This document shows, piece by piece, positions 34,691-43,444 of a stretch of DNA of 64,000 nt. Origin of the DNA: JAKRSE01 sp943369295 (GTDB taxonomy: Bacteria; Armatimonadota; Fimbriimonadia; Fimbriimonadales; Fimbriimonadaceae); the NCBI GenBank assembly GCA_943369295.1, contig CALRMU020000003.1, positions 686,831-750,830 of the forward strand. Reading direction: 5' to 3'. A program made the position numbers and the translations under genes. The notes below the pieces were generated by a model, which was not told the DNA's origin, ran no database searches, and was given only the letters and a program-made list of their open reading frames with translations. Positions within the stretch are counted from its first letter, which is position 1; each line of letters starts with the position of its first letter.

Positions 34691-34731
34691 GCGGTTTTCG
34701 ACCGAGCCGCAGGCGAAGGGTAGAAAACCGC
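34691..34731. repeat. Hairpin GCGGTTTTC/GAAAACCGC
   Basis: A perfect 9-bp inverted repeat with a 23-base GC-rich loop; the first of two adjacent hairpins between rpmE and mqnD. Confidence 0.6.
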
Positions 34732-34746
34732 CAACCGAGAATCAAG

Positions 34747-34786
34747 TCCCCCTCCGCTTTCGGCTCGACCGAAAGAAGGAGGGGGA
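34747..34786. repeat. Composite hairpin TCCCCCTCC/GGAGGGGGA with inner CTTTCGG/CCGAAAG stem
   Basis: A 9-bp outer stem encloses a second 7-bp stem, 46 bases downstream of the mqnD stop. Its two-tier structure, and the related GGCTCG sequence in the hairpin beside it, suggest an interspersed repeat rather than a simple terminator. Confidence 0.6.
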
Positions 34787-34831
34787 TTGAGGGGGTGGTT
34801 TCTCTTCTGCCAGATTAGATCTGAAGGAAGA

Positions 34832-35674
34832 TCAGTCAACCACAACGACTTCGACGGCAGGCACCAGGCCGATTTCTGCACCAAGCTGAAGAAGCAGCCT
34901 AATCGCCTTGATTCCTTCCTCACCCATGTCCCTGGTGCGCTCGTTGACGTACATGCCAACAAACTCGTCGCTTGTCGCTCTATCCATTCCCCTAGCAAAC
35001 TGCAGAGCGTAAGTGACAGCCTCTTCCCTGTTGCTCAGGCTGGCCTCGATAGATTCTCTCATGCATCGGCTGACCTCAATGCAGGCAGCCTCGCCAAGAT
35101 CCTTTCGGACGACATTGACACCAAGCGGAAGGGGCAGACCAGTTTTGGCTTTCCACCACTTGCCCATGTTGGCAATTTCGACCATGCCTTCTTCGGCGTA
35201 GGTGAGCTGGCCTTCATGAATGATGAGGCCTGCCTTGAACCTGCCATCTTTGATGGCTGGCATGATTTCATCGAAAGGCACGACCTCGGTCTGAGGCACG
35301 GCATCAGGGCCGTACTGCTCTTTAAACCAAATGTTCAGCTGAAGAAAGGCAGAAGTCAGCAGGCCAGGAACGGCGATGACCGTGTTCTTCAGGTCTTCAG
35401 GAGAAATCTCCTGCTCGGCAACAATCATGGGGCCGTAATTTTCGCCGAAGCTGCCGCCGTGGCGAAGCAGAGCGTACTTGTCGGCCACGTAGGCAAAGGC
35501 GTGGACGGAGACCGCGCTGGATTCCAGCTTTCCTTCCTTGGCCCATTCATTCAGAGTCTGAATGTCGCGGAGAATGTGTTCGAAGTCGTAGTCCGTCTTA
35601 ACGGCGCCCGAAGCGAGTCCCCAGAACATGAAGGCATCGTCGGAATCTGGGGAGTGCCCCAAGCGGATCTTCAT
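34832..35674 (-). CDS. mqnD: 1,4-dihydroxy-6-naphthoate synthase (futalosine menaquinone pathway)
   Basis: A 280-aa periplasmic-binding-fold enzyme. MqnD converts cyclic dehypoxanthine futalosine to 1,4-dihydroxy-6-naphthoate in the alternative menaquinone route. IRLGHSPDSDDAFMFWGLASG at the N-terminus is the family signature (usually HSPDPDD; here Ser replaces Pro). VSVHAFAYVADKYALLRHGGSFGENYGPM and FKAGLIIHEGQLTY also match. ATG 35674 gives the canonical start; a TTG at 35692 is less likely. TACCCT lies about eight bases before the ATG. No other mqn gene is in the window. Confidence 0.93.
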   Translation of the reverse strand: MKIRLGHSPDSDDAFMFWGLASGAVKTDYDFEHILRDIQTLNEWAKEGKLESSAVSVHAFAYVADKYALLRHGGSFGENYGPMIVAEQEISPEDLKNTVIAVPGLLTSAFLQLNIWFKEQYGPDAVPQTEVVPFDEIMPAIKDGRFKAGLIIHEGQLTYAEEGMVEIANMGKWWKAKTGLPLPLGVNVVRKDLGEAACIEVSRCMRESIEASLSNREEAVTYALQFARGMDRATSDEFVGMYVNERTRDMGEEGIKAIRLLLQLGAEIGLVPAVEVVVVD

Positions 35675-35761
35675 CGACACAAAGGGTACCAAAGTAGCTC
35701 TGTGGGGCTTCAGCAGTCCTAACCTGCCGCTTGGGCTAAATGGGGCAAGGGTATTGCCTCT

Positions 35762-36676
35762 TTACCGGCTCGGAAAATTGGGCTCGAAATCTATGACCAC
35801 ATAGGGGTCGCGGTGAATTTTTATCCCCCGATTCAAAAGGTGAGCCAGGAGTGTGCTTAAATCTTCTCCCGCAAAGAGGGAGTTCCTCTTCCAATCACTC
35901 AGAAAATGGCGTTCTCCTGCTGGGCCAACAAGGCAAAGCCTGGTGTGGCCCCGCCTCTTTTTGTCAATTCCGTACAGCAGCTCCACCTTGACATCGGTGT
36001 AGGCCAGGTCGAAAATCTCGTAGCCTCTGCGATTCAGCTTAATTCTGCCCTTGTCGAAAGTGATCGTCTGGACCGCGGAAAACTTGGTTTTGTGCTTGAC
36101 AAAGTCATCGAGATTTGACTGGATGCCCTCATACCAATGATTGGAGTTCTCCAAAACCTCAACGTGGTGAATCTGTTCGGTCTCCGTTGTCACTTTCTCA
36201 ACATTCTTCCAGTGAAAATGATCAACCAGGCAGCCAGATCTCTTTAGCTCAAAGAGAAACTGAGACCCAATCGGCTGACCATTAATCCACTCTGTTGGTA
36301 GAGGAAGCTCAACCTCTTCTCCGCTCGGCAAAAGCAGAGAGCATTTGCCGCTCCCAACTATTGTCAATCGGCTGCCTGCTGCCTGAATCTGTTTAACGCT
36401 TTTGCCGTATTCGACGGTTAACAGTCCCTCATTAAGCACTAGCTTGGCGCTTACCAGCCTCTTGACCTTAGGCGCAATAAAGAATCCCAGCCAGGCAGCG
36501 ACTGATACTAATCCGATCCAGAAGTTGGCCTTGATGAGGTTGATTGACGCAAGAATCACTACAGGAAAGGTCGTGGTCGTAAGCAAACTCAGAGCTTCTG
36601 CCCTAAGGCTTGAAACTGGGAAATTTAGGCCGCCATCCTTCTCGACTCGGCCTAAACTTGCCCCACTATCTCTCAT
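35762..36676 (-). CDS. Cluster membrane protein 1 (paralogous family of unknown function)
   Basis: A 304-aa protein of the repeated family that fills 35.8-51.4 kb; it matches no family I know. One hydrophobic pair (about residues 30-65) anchors it. The first beta-rich domain ends in the capping helix FLFELKRSGCLVDHFH. The second half lacks membrane segments: NHWYEGIQSNLDDFVKHKTKF leads to a beta domain ending in ERHFLSDWKRN and the helix LLAHLLNRGIKIH. Genes 4 (N-half) and 5 share this soluble second half. ATG 36676 is chosen because GAGG lies six bases upstream, within the end of gene 2. This is the last gene of block A. Confidence 0.8.
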   Translation of the reverse strand: MRDSGASLGRVEKDGGLNFPVSSLRAEALSLLTTTTFPVVILASINLIKANFWIGLVSVAAWLGFFIAPKVKRLVSAKLVLNEGLLTVEYGKSVKQIQAAGSRLTIVGSGKCSLLLPSGEEVELPLPTEWINGQPIGSQFLFELKRSGCLVDHFHWKNVEKVTTETEQIHHVEVLENSNHWYEGIQSNLDDFVKHKTKFSAVQTITFDKGRIKLNRRGYEIFDLAYTDVKVELLYGIDKKRRGHTRLCLVGPAGERHFLSDWKRNSLFAGEDLSTLLAHLLNRGIKIHRDPYVVIDFEPNFPSR

Positions 36677-37688
36677 CATCGACCTCAATTGGCATGCCCA
36701 AAGCCAGCATCTGAGCCGCAAAATTCAGAAGCAGCACCTCTTCTCCCTTCGACCAATCTGAAACTGGCAGCAGCCGTGAGTAAGCAGTTTTGAAACACAG
36801 ACGATAACGGGGTGAGCGCAGAAACTCACTCTGTGTCTCCACCACAACACCGAGAACCTGGCTCATCGGAATCTCATGCAGGATGTTCTCTCCACGTGAA
36901 ATCCGAAAAGCCTCTTCGATAATCTCTACTCGTCTTTGCTTATGCTTTATCCAGAAGTTGTTTCGAAGGATAGACCAAATGATGAGTGCAAGTATCGCTA
37001 CCGAGGCAATTTGGACAAGAAGGCCGAAACTGACTCCCAGGCCGATGCCCACTGTCAGCACAACTCCCGCTATCAAGGAGTCGAAGTAGCCAAAGACTCC
37101 TTTAGGACCTGAAGGCAGGGTAAGAACTGGGTGTGGAAGCCGGTTAAGAATAAGAGCTTCAACAACGGCTCCCCTCTTGTGGGCTTCCAGCAGCAATCTA
37201 AAGCGACCCAAGTTTCCGTTCACCCAAAAAGAGGGGGCAGGAAGCTGAAAGTTTGACCCGCTGTAAAACATATCAAGTCGGCCAAGCTCGGCAGGTCGAA
37301 AGCTCGAAGCAGATTGAGAGCGAATCAGAAGACCACTTAGACTGTAAACGACTTCCTTCTTACCTTCCCTAAATTTCAAGAACTCACCTTCGATTGAGAA
37401 CTTAGAAAATAAGCGTCTAATAGAATCAAACACCCAGGTCACTGAATAGAAGAAGCATATGAGGAAAGCGACAGCGAGGAAGAAGTCCAAGCCACCGGCC
37501 CCTCCGACGCCCATTAAGAGGAGAAAGCTGAGGAACATCAGCAGAGGAAATGCGAAGACCCCAAGGGAAAAGACAGCGACTTCCGGCAGCCTCTCCCTTC
37601 CAGAAACCTTGATGGACTCAAGCTCACCTGAAACTGACTGAATGTGAGCTTTGGCGTCAGCGGCAGGCGATGGCTGAACCCTATTCAT
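36666..37688 (-). CDS. Cluster membrane protein 2 (paralogous family)
   Basis: A 340-aa protein with two copies of the family module. Membrane pair 1 is at about 38-85, followed by a beta domain ending in LLLEAHKRGAVVEALIL. Membrane pair 2 is at about 200-245, followed by a second beta domain with YRLCFKTAYSRLLPVSDW and the final helix LNFAAQMLALGMPIEV. The N-terminal ~35 residues are polar. The ATG overlaps the gene 3 stop by eight bases. Function unknown; an inner-membrane protein with large cytoplasmic domains is inferred. Confidence 0.8.
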   Translation of the reverse strand: MNRVQPSPAADAKAHIQSVSGELESIKVSGRERLPEVAVFSLGVFAFPLLMFLSFLLLMGVGGAGGLDFFLAVAFLICFFYSVTWVFDSIRRLFSKFSIEGEFLKFREGKKEVVYSLSGLLIRSQSASSFRPAELGRLDMFYSGSNFQLPAPSFWVNGNLGRFRLLLEAHKRGAVVEALILNRLPHPVLTLPSGPKGVFGYFDSLIAGVVLTVGIGLGVSFGLLVQIASVAILALIIWSILRNNFWIKHKQRRVEIIEEAFRISRGENILHEIPMSQVLGVVVETQSEFLRSPRYRLCFKTAYSRLLPVSDWSKGEEVLLLNFAAQMLALGMPIEVDDER

Positions 37689-38514
37689 AGCCAGGCACCA
37701 CTATAGGGACATCCCGAGACCTAAGGGCATCGAGCAGACTTTCTTCTGCGGTTTGCCACTCACGTCTAAAGGTGCAGAGTGGAACTCTTTTCCCATCTTT
37801 CAGGCAGAGAGTGAGCCGTTTCTTTCCCCTGCGCCTCGCTGCTGAATCAACTTCAACTTCCACTTTCTCTATCTGAGATATCTTAAACTCCAGTCGAGGG
37901 GTTTTATAGGGGAAGATGATCAAGTTATCCCGGCTTAAAACAATCCGAGACCCATAGCTCTCTAAAGCATACAAATAGATAAGCAGTATCACAGGCAATG
38001 GCCCGAATATTAGGATTGCTCCCAAGTTTTGCTGACCCGAAAAGACCATTGTCAGTCCTGCAAGCATGATTATCGCTCCTAGACTGATAATCAGACCATG
38101 CGGCAGGTTTGCCCATCTCGCCAGCTTGAACTGCTCGGGGAAAAGTTCACAACGATCCATTTTTGTCCATCCTGGCACAGATTCAGTCAGCCCCCAGTTG
38201 ATCAGCAGCTTTCCCAAGATGTCTCGAACCGGAAGCCCATGCTGCACACCATAAGGCAAAGGAAAATCGTGCCACCTACTGCCGCACTTATACTGGAGGT
38301 CAAAGCCAAGAAAACCATCAGATTTATTGGTTGCTTCTCTAAGTTCCTCTTTCCTAATCGCCACAGTATCATTGCCCTTCCCGATCACAAGGTGGTCAGA
38401 TGCGATGGTAAGTGCCCCCCGCTTCGCAGAGGTAAACAGAAAAAACAGATCAGTCGATGGCCAGGTTTCGACTTCCAGTGGAAGGAGTGGCTGACTAGGT
38501 TCTCGTTCAGGCAT
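37681..38514 (-). CDS. Cluster membrane protein 3, lacking the first membrane pair
   Basis: A 277-aa, shorter family member. It opens directly with the first beta domain (TSAKRGALTIASDHLVIGKGNDTVAIRKEEL) and lacks membrane pair 1. A membrane pair follows at about 147-190 (LPHGLIISLGAIIMLAGLTMVF; ILIFGPLPVILLIYLYAL). The second beta domain contains KRLTLCLKDGKRVPLCTFRRE and ends LLDALRSRDVPIVVPGYE. Start and stop overlap neighbours by eight bases each (ATGCCTGA, ATGAATAG), a sign of tight translational coupling. Function unknown. Confidence 0.78.
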   Translation of the reverse strand: MPEREPSQPLLPLEVETWPSTDLFFLFTSAKRGALTIASDHLVIGKGNDTVAIRKEELREATNKSDGFLGFDLQYKCGSRWHDFPLPYGVQHGLPVRDILGKLLINWGLTESVPGWTKMDRCELFPEQFKLARWANLPHGLIISLGAIIMLAGLTMVFSGQQNLGAILIFGPLPVILLIYLYALESYGSRIVLSRDNLIIFPYKTPRLEFKISQIEKVEVEVDSAARRRGKKRLTLCLKDGKRVPLCTFRREWQTAEESLLDALRSRDVPIVVPGYE

Positions 38515-40435
38515 TTTGGGGCTGCTCTAGGGCATCCTCCTCAGTCGCCTTTACGCCTGCATCAATCGGGCCATCAGGCTTCTTGGGCTCGTAAAGCACC
38601 TCGCCTTCCTCACCTTCCTTATGCCGATCGACCATATCTTGGTCAGCAATAATCACCTCAAGCCCCCTGCCTCTCGCTAAGCTGATGAGGGTGAGGAGAG
38701 CAGGGTCAAGCCTCGTCGTCCATCGAGAGATCACCAGCCTTCTTCCATAAAGAGTTCTGATGCTGAGACGGGCGGAATTCTGATCGATAAATCCTTTTCT
38801 GGTTTCAATAACCAGATGCCTCATTTCTCCAAAGGCTATTGAATGCAGGCTCCCCCTTTTGGTGAGCACTTCCAACCCTCTTTCCGAGATTCGGTAAAAG
38901 CGTTGGTTCCATGGCGATGGCCAATCGTTGTTGTATAGAACATACACTGCAATGACCATAGAAAACAGCAGAAAGGCTAAAAAGGCGAGGACTACAGTCA
39001 GTGTAAGCCCGCTTGCTCTTGTTCCCATGTACAAGACACCTGACAAGGATAACAAGCCCGCAGCTAATCCAGTGAAGTGCTTTAGATTGAAGGTTTGCTT
39101 CAAAACTCCTTTGGGAAAATCCTCAACACCTAACGCCTGAACGCCTAATGTATCAACGTCTACCCCTTTATCTTCTAGCGATTTGAGAATCTGAAGTCGC
39201 TCGACCCCAGGGTCACCAGAGAGAATGAAATCCGGTGTTGATGTGGGTTCCATCGGCGAGATCCAAGTCAATACTGGGTTAGCAACCCGCGACTCGGTCT
39301 GGTTCACCTTAAGGGCGTTGAATTTCAGATTGACTTGCCGAGTAAAAGAGAAGAATGAGATGCCGTCCTCACGTATCTCATAACGACCTGGGTGGATAAG
39401 TAAGACAAAGGCAATCGCCACTAAAAAGAGAAGTATAGAGCTGACCTCGGCAAAGCCACCAAGGATTCTGGCAGCGTTCATAGTGAACATCATCAGAGGT
39501 ACTTGCAGGGCGACCAGTGTCAGTTTGTGCGACCAGTCATTGTATGAGACAACAATCTTTCTTACATCAGTCAAGTACTCCGTAGGCGGCTCTTCAGCTG
39601 GTGGATCTTGAATCAGTGGCACCTTGCGATTGAGAAAGGCCTCTTTTAGGCTTTCACCCTGAGAGGAGTTCCAGTCGAGAAGAGGCCATTTTTCTTTGCC
39701 CTCTACTTCCAAAAGATAACGAGCCATGGCCCCTTCGCCCTGTCCTCCAAGTACCCGGACCAATCTGCAGTCCTTGATCGGGGCATTGAGCAGCTCGACA
39801 TTCTTTCTAACGATAGAAACCATACCATTAGAAATTTTAATGACTTGCGTATCAACGAGCTTGGTTTTATGCTCCTGAAACTGATCTAGTTTTGCACAGC
39901 CTTCCCAGCGCCAATTAACGGCTGAGGTGAGTTTAGCTGTGATTCGAAAGTCTGAACGATCATAGCTGTCCAGATCTAAATTTGTTCCTTCTAGCTTGAC
40001 TCCCTTTTTGGCTAACTGGAAGAAAAATTCCTCCGATACTGGACGTGTTCCATTCCAAGTAGTTGGGATAGGAAGGTTCTGCTTTTTGCCATCTGGAGTG
40101 GTCAACACTAATCGAAATACGTAGGGGTGGGAGCCAATAGCAAGACCGTTTAGAGAGAATCGCTTTATGCCCTTTTGTCCATGAAAAACAAGCTCTTCGC
40201 CCTTTATCTCCCACCACTCTGTGCCTCGTTCGATTTCCTTCTTCTTTACTATGTGGAAAATGATCGCCACAACAACACAAATAACAGTCAGGGCGAATGC
40301 GAGTACACCTTGCACTCCCATCATTGGCAGAAAGACTATTGGTAGAATGTAGGGAAGAATTTCCAATCCGTCCGAGTTTTCACTCACCTTAGTGACAGGA
40401 AAACGCTGACCCTCTTTCTGTTCAGGATCGTTCAT
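38507..40435 (-). CDS. Cluster membrane protein 4, double-length fusion of two family members
   Basis: At 642 aa this is twice the family length. The N-half has a membrane pair (about 28-65), a beta domain, then the soluble NWRWEGCAKLDQFQEHKTKL type of second domain seen in genes 1 and 5, ending KWPLLDWNSS and LKEAFLNRKVPLI. The C-half restarts with a membrane pair (about 290-345), a beta domain ending LQILKSLEDKGVDVD, another membrane pair (about 435-490) and a last beta domain with ARLSIRTLYGRRLVISRW and LLTLISLARGRGLEVI. The tail is acidic. The ATG overlaps the gene 5 stop as ATGA. Confidence 0.8.
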   Translation of the reverse strand: MNDPEQKEGQRFPVTKVSENSDGLEILPYILPIVFLPMMGVQGVLAFALTVICVVVAIIFHIVKKKEIERGTEWWEIKGEELVFHGQKGIKRFSLNGLAIGSHPYVFRLVLTTPDGKKQNLPIPTTWNGTRPVSEEFFFQLAKKGVKLEGTNLDLDSYDRSDFRITAKLTSAVNWRWEGCAKLDQFQEHKTKLVDTQVIKISNGMVSIVRKNVELLNAPIKDCRLVRVLGGQGEGAMARYLLEVEGKEKWPLLDWNSSQGESLKEAFLNRKVPLIQDPPAEEPPTEYLTDVRKIVVSYNDWSHKLTLVALQVPLMMFTMNAARILGGFAEVSSILLFLVAIAFVLLIHPGRYEIREDGISFFSFTRQVNLKFNALKVNQTESRVANPVLTWISPMEPTSTPDFILSGDPGVERLQILKSLEDKGVDVDTLGVQALGVEDFPKGVLKQTFNLKHFTGLAAGLLSLSGVLYMGTRASGLTLTVVLAFLAFLLFSMVIAVYVLYNNDWPSPWNQRFYRISERGLEVLTKRGSLHSIAFGEMRHLVIETRKGFIDQNSARLSIRTLYGRRLVISRWTTRLDPALLTLISLARGRGLEVIIADQDMVDRHKEGEEGEVLYEPKKPDGPIDAGVKATEEDALEQPQNA

Positions 40436-41283
40436 AGTTCTGCTGACAAGCCCCGATTTTCCATATCTCGGCTCTCCACTAAACTGGCCGAGTCATTCTT
40501 GTTCCTAACTCCCTTATCAATCAAGACATAAACCACTTCTGCGTAATCTACGCTGTCCCAATCAACCAGGGGCCATCGACCCTGCCCCTTCATTTCGACC
40601 ATCAGCCTCGACTCCCCTTCCTTCACCGCGCGACTAGTGGTGACAATCAACTCACACTCGGAAAGGTGAGCCGATACAACTTCCCTGCCTTCTCGCTCAA
40701 GAATCAGGATGTCATCCTTGATGCTGATTTCCTGAGGAGACTCATCAAGGTCCAGGCTGCCCTTGCTTTGGTATCCTGAAGCTTCCTTCCAGTTCCAGTT
40801 GATGGCTCTGGTTAGATAAGTGGTGATCCGCCATCCGTTGTGTCTTGGTTCCTCGCCACTCATCTTAAACGAATAGTTGTTCTCCCTGCAAAAGTTTGCA
40901 AAGTCAAGAAGCGCCCTGTTCCCATCTAGCACCTTCCTGAGACGATAGACCTTCCCGTCATCTGTGACCAGCTTTAGGCTGCTGTTTTTAAAATCTGCTA
41001 TCGCCTCTAAGCGACTACATTCTAAGCTTTTTCTTATCCCCCAATCTTTTAAGTTCACTCTTCCATCAGCACAGATAAACTTCCAAGAACTTGGCTCCTG
41101 AAATACTAACACCAACATTGGTGCCGCTATCATCATTATCTCATTCACCAAATTAACGACTCCAAGAAAATTTTCCCGAAATAGGTAGATCATGAATGGA
41201 AGAACTGGCAAAAATCTTAAAAGACTAATGCTGTAAGCCACCCGAAGCTCAAACCGAGGCTCCATCACGTGGGGACGCTCCAT
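40432..41283 (-). CDS. Cluster membrane protein 5 (paralogous family)
   Basis: A 283-aa member with one N-terminal membrane pair (about 15-60), a beta domain (DGRVNLKDWGIRKSLECSRLEAI) ending in FANFCRENNYSF, then the membrane-free second domain: NWNWKEASGYQSKGSLDLDE, SRLMVEMKGQGRWPLVDWDSV and VVYVLIDKGVRN. It is closest in design to gene 1 and the N-half of gene 4. ATG 41283 has GAGG seven bases upstream; a second ATG at 41265, overlapping the gene 6 stop (TGATG), is the alternative start. Function unknown. Confidence 0.78.
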   Translation of the reverse strand: MERPHVMEPRFELRVAYSISLLRFLPVLPFMIYLFRENFLGVVNLVNEIMMIAAPMLVLVFQEPSSWKFICADGRVNLKDWGIRKSLECSRLEAIADFKNSSLKLVTDDGKVYRLRKVLDGNRALLDFANFCRENNYSFKMSGEEPRHNGWRITTYLTRAINWNWKEASGYQSKGSLDLDESPQEISIKDDILILEREGREVVSAHLSECELIVTTSRAVKEGESRLMVEMKGQGRWPLVDWDSVDYAEVVYVLIDKGVRNKNDSASLVESRDMENRGLSAEL

Positions 41284-42242
41284 TTCACAACCTCAGGAAG
41301 ATTCCCGTGCGCTGCGGCTGCAGTGACGATCCTAGAGATATCCTCGGTGATCTTATCCTGCCAGTGGGTTAGGGCCCTAAAGGTTCCCTTCTGGTCAATC
41401 CAGCCGATCCGTAGAGAATGCCTGGTTAAGCCATTCCAGTATTGAACTGTCAGCTTTTCCTTCGCCAAGTCGATCAGTGTGTCTATCTGGCCGTCAGCCT
41501 TCCCACTCAGAATGCTCCCGTCGATTCTATAGCCTATTGATGCGGCATCGCCTTTTGATCGCCAATTTCGAGCGCTTACATAAAGCCCAGCTGAAAAGAG
41601 AAGGACTCCAAAAGCCAGCATCAGCCAATCACTGCTCGACTTTGCCATTAATGAAAATCCAAAGAGACCGAATAGGATGCCAAAGGCCATGAGCATTGTC
41701 CCATCTGTTTCAAAGAATGAGGCATCTTCAACCCATACCACTTTGGGATTCTCTGGCTGCTTCAAAGACTCCTTGACTAATTCGGTCAAACTTGCGCCTT
41801 GGCGAACCAGACTTAGCGTCGCGAGGAGCTTTGCTGGCTGGGGGCCCACCCAGTCATCAGGAAGCTGGACCTGAACCTCGCCGGAGAGAAGGGATCCCCC
41901 AGAAATCTCCGATTCCTTGATTACCAGTGACTTCTGGACGGCTCCCTTAATCGTGTTGAAGGCTGTTCCATCCGCAATCTGCAAGCTCCATCGTAAATAT
42001 ATAAATCGATCATGGCGATTAAGAAACATGATTGCCGTCAAAACTAAGCCAAGGTTCTGCGGCCAGGTAAAATGATCTCCCTGTCCAAGCAAAAGGGCAA
42101 CTCCTTGCAGCAGCATTGCCAATAAACTGAAGAGAGTCAGGCAGAGCAAAGTCCAGTCCCTGACATTTGGTTTGGCCAGCCGGAACGAAAGCTCCTGCTG
42201 ATCTTCCCTCGCCTGCTCTTCAGGAACCGACACCAGAGACAT
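41265..42242 (-). CDS. Cluster membrane protein 6 (paralogous family)
   Basis: A 325-aa close paralogue of gene 7: both begin with a polar segment reading QELSFRLAKPNVRDW or KELTFRLARPDIKDW. Membrane pair 1 follows (about 34-80), then a beta domain ending LLATLSLVRQGASLTELV, a second membrane pair (about 180-225), and a beta domain ending HSLRIGWIDQKGTFRALTHWQDK plus a helix. ATG 42242 matches the gene 7 start better than 42278; GAGG lies about ten bases upstream. Function unknown. Confidence 0.78.
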   Translation of the reverse strand: MSLVSVPEEQAREDQQELSFRLAKPNVRDWTLLCLTLFSLLAMLLQGVALLLGQGDHFTWPQNLGLVLTAIMFLNRHDRFIYLRWSLQIADGTAFNTIKGAVQKSLVIKESEISGGSLLSGEVQVQLPDDWVGPQPAKLLATLSLVRQGASLTELVKESLKQPENPKVVWVEDASFFETDGTMLMAFGILFGLFGFSLMAKSSSDWLMLAFGVLLFSAGLYVSARNWRSKGDAASIGYRIDGSILSGKADGQIDTLIDLAKEKLTVQYWNGLTRHSLRIGWIDQKGTFRALTHWQDKITEDISRIVTAAAAHGNLPEVVKWSVPT

Positions 42243-42310
42243 TCTATCTCTACCTCTCGGCAAAAAGGTACAGCCCAATCAAGAGAAGCATCGTTCAGAC
42301 AGGAAAAACC

Positions 42311-43309
42311 TCATTTGTCCGACCGCCTGAAAGGAATGAAGGACCATGACTTGTTAAGCAACAATTCGAGCTTAGGTTTCGTCCCAGATGCCAGGGCCAG
42401 CAAGACGAGCTGGTTGATGTCACCAGTAGTTCTGCCCTGCCAGTGGGTCAGGGCAATGACTTCCTTGTCTTCGTTTTTGATCCCTACCCTGATAAAGTGG
42501 GCCGTAGCCCCTGCCTTGCATGTGATGACCAGAGGTTGAAGAGTGAGGTCAATCAGCACTTCCCCACCGGATGTTAGGCTTGCTTTCAGCCTGGACTCAT
42601 CGATGGCATAGCCGTCGGCAGGCACTTGGTCATCTGCCGTATTGTTGCTTTGCTGAAGCAAAATGCCCGCCACCAAAACCACTGCCGCAAATGCCATGGA
42701 GTAAATACCAACGATGTGAAGTATTGCCGCTCCAAATCCCCAGAATCCGAAAAGCAGACTGGCCCCGATGAGAATCGACGAATCAACTTCTCCCCGGCCT
42801 GCAGGCACAACTTCTATAAAGCGGGGATTTCTGACCGCTCCATCCTCGGGCGACATTAGGCTCTTCAATCTGGCGCCTCGGTCAAGCAGAGCCCAAATCG
42901 CCACCAATCTCTCTGGTCGTCTCCCCACCCATTCAGCAGGAAGCGGAATCCGCGTCCTATTTTCAAGAGTTGGATCTGGCCACAGATAGCTGCCCTGAAC
43001 CATGGATCCTTTGATGAGAAAGGAGTTCTCCAGTTTCTTTCCCTTCCAAAGAGAAATCTCCTCACTTGAGAGGACCAGCCTGTATTGAGCCCCAATGAAC
43101 CGAGGCACACACGAGAGTGAAAGCAGAATCATTGCTCCGCCAGGGATTACAAACCAATTGCTCCAATCTTTGCCCCGGCTCACTGCCGATAGGTAGCTGT
43201 AAACTATGAGGAATAGGCAGAGAACACCAAGAACAACCAGGAACCAATCCTTTATATCTGGTCTGGCGAGCCTAAAAGTGAGTTCCTTCTGGTCAACTCC
43301 CGCATTCAT
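42311..43309 (-). CDS. Cluster membrane protein 7, first gene of block A
   Basis: A 332-aa paralogue of gene 6 with the same N-terminal motif (ELTFRLARPDIKDWF), membrane pairs at about 23-70 and 185-235, and a C-terminal domain with HFIRVGIKNEDKEVIALTHWQGR. The gap to gene 6 (68 bases) is the only sizeable one in block A. ATG 43309 is chosen over 43351 because GAGGG lies nine bases upstream and the start aligns with gene 6. It is divergent from prs, so the block A promoter must lie in the ~135 bases between them. Confidence 0.78.
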   Translation of the reverse strand: MNAGVDQKELTFRLARPDIKDWFLVVLGVLCLFLIVYSYLSAVSRGKDWSNWFVIPGGAMILLSLSCVPRFIGAQYRLVLSSEEISLWKGKKLENSFLIKGSMVQGSYLWPDPTLENRTRIPLPAEWVGRRPERLVAIWALLDRGARLKSLMSPEDGAVRNPRFIEVVPAGRGEVDSSILIGASLLFGFWGFGAAILHIVGIYSMAFAAVVLVAGILLQQSNNTADDQVPADGYAIDESRLKASLTSGGEVLIDLTLQPLVITCKAGATAHFIRVGIKNEDKEVIALTHWQGRTTGDINQLVLLALASGTKPKLELLLNKSWSFIPFRRSDK

Positions 43310-43444
43310 TTTCCGAATCCCTCTTAACTGCAGTCTATCCTTGACCATCAAAAAAGTGGCTGACTAAGCCAGCTTCTAGTCAAAGCTTTACCCAAGGGGC
43401 CATCTTTCAGCACGAATTGTATCCAGCCTGGTACAAACTGCTGA

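Noticed and set aside
34787..35722. 311-codon frame antisense to mqnD
   Set aside because: It exactly shadows mqnD, which carries the full family signature.
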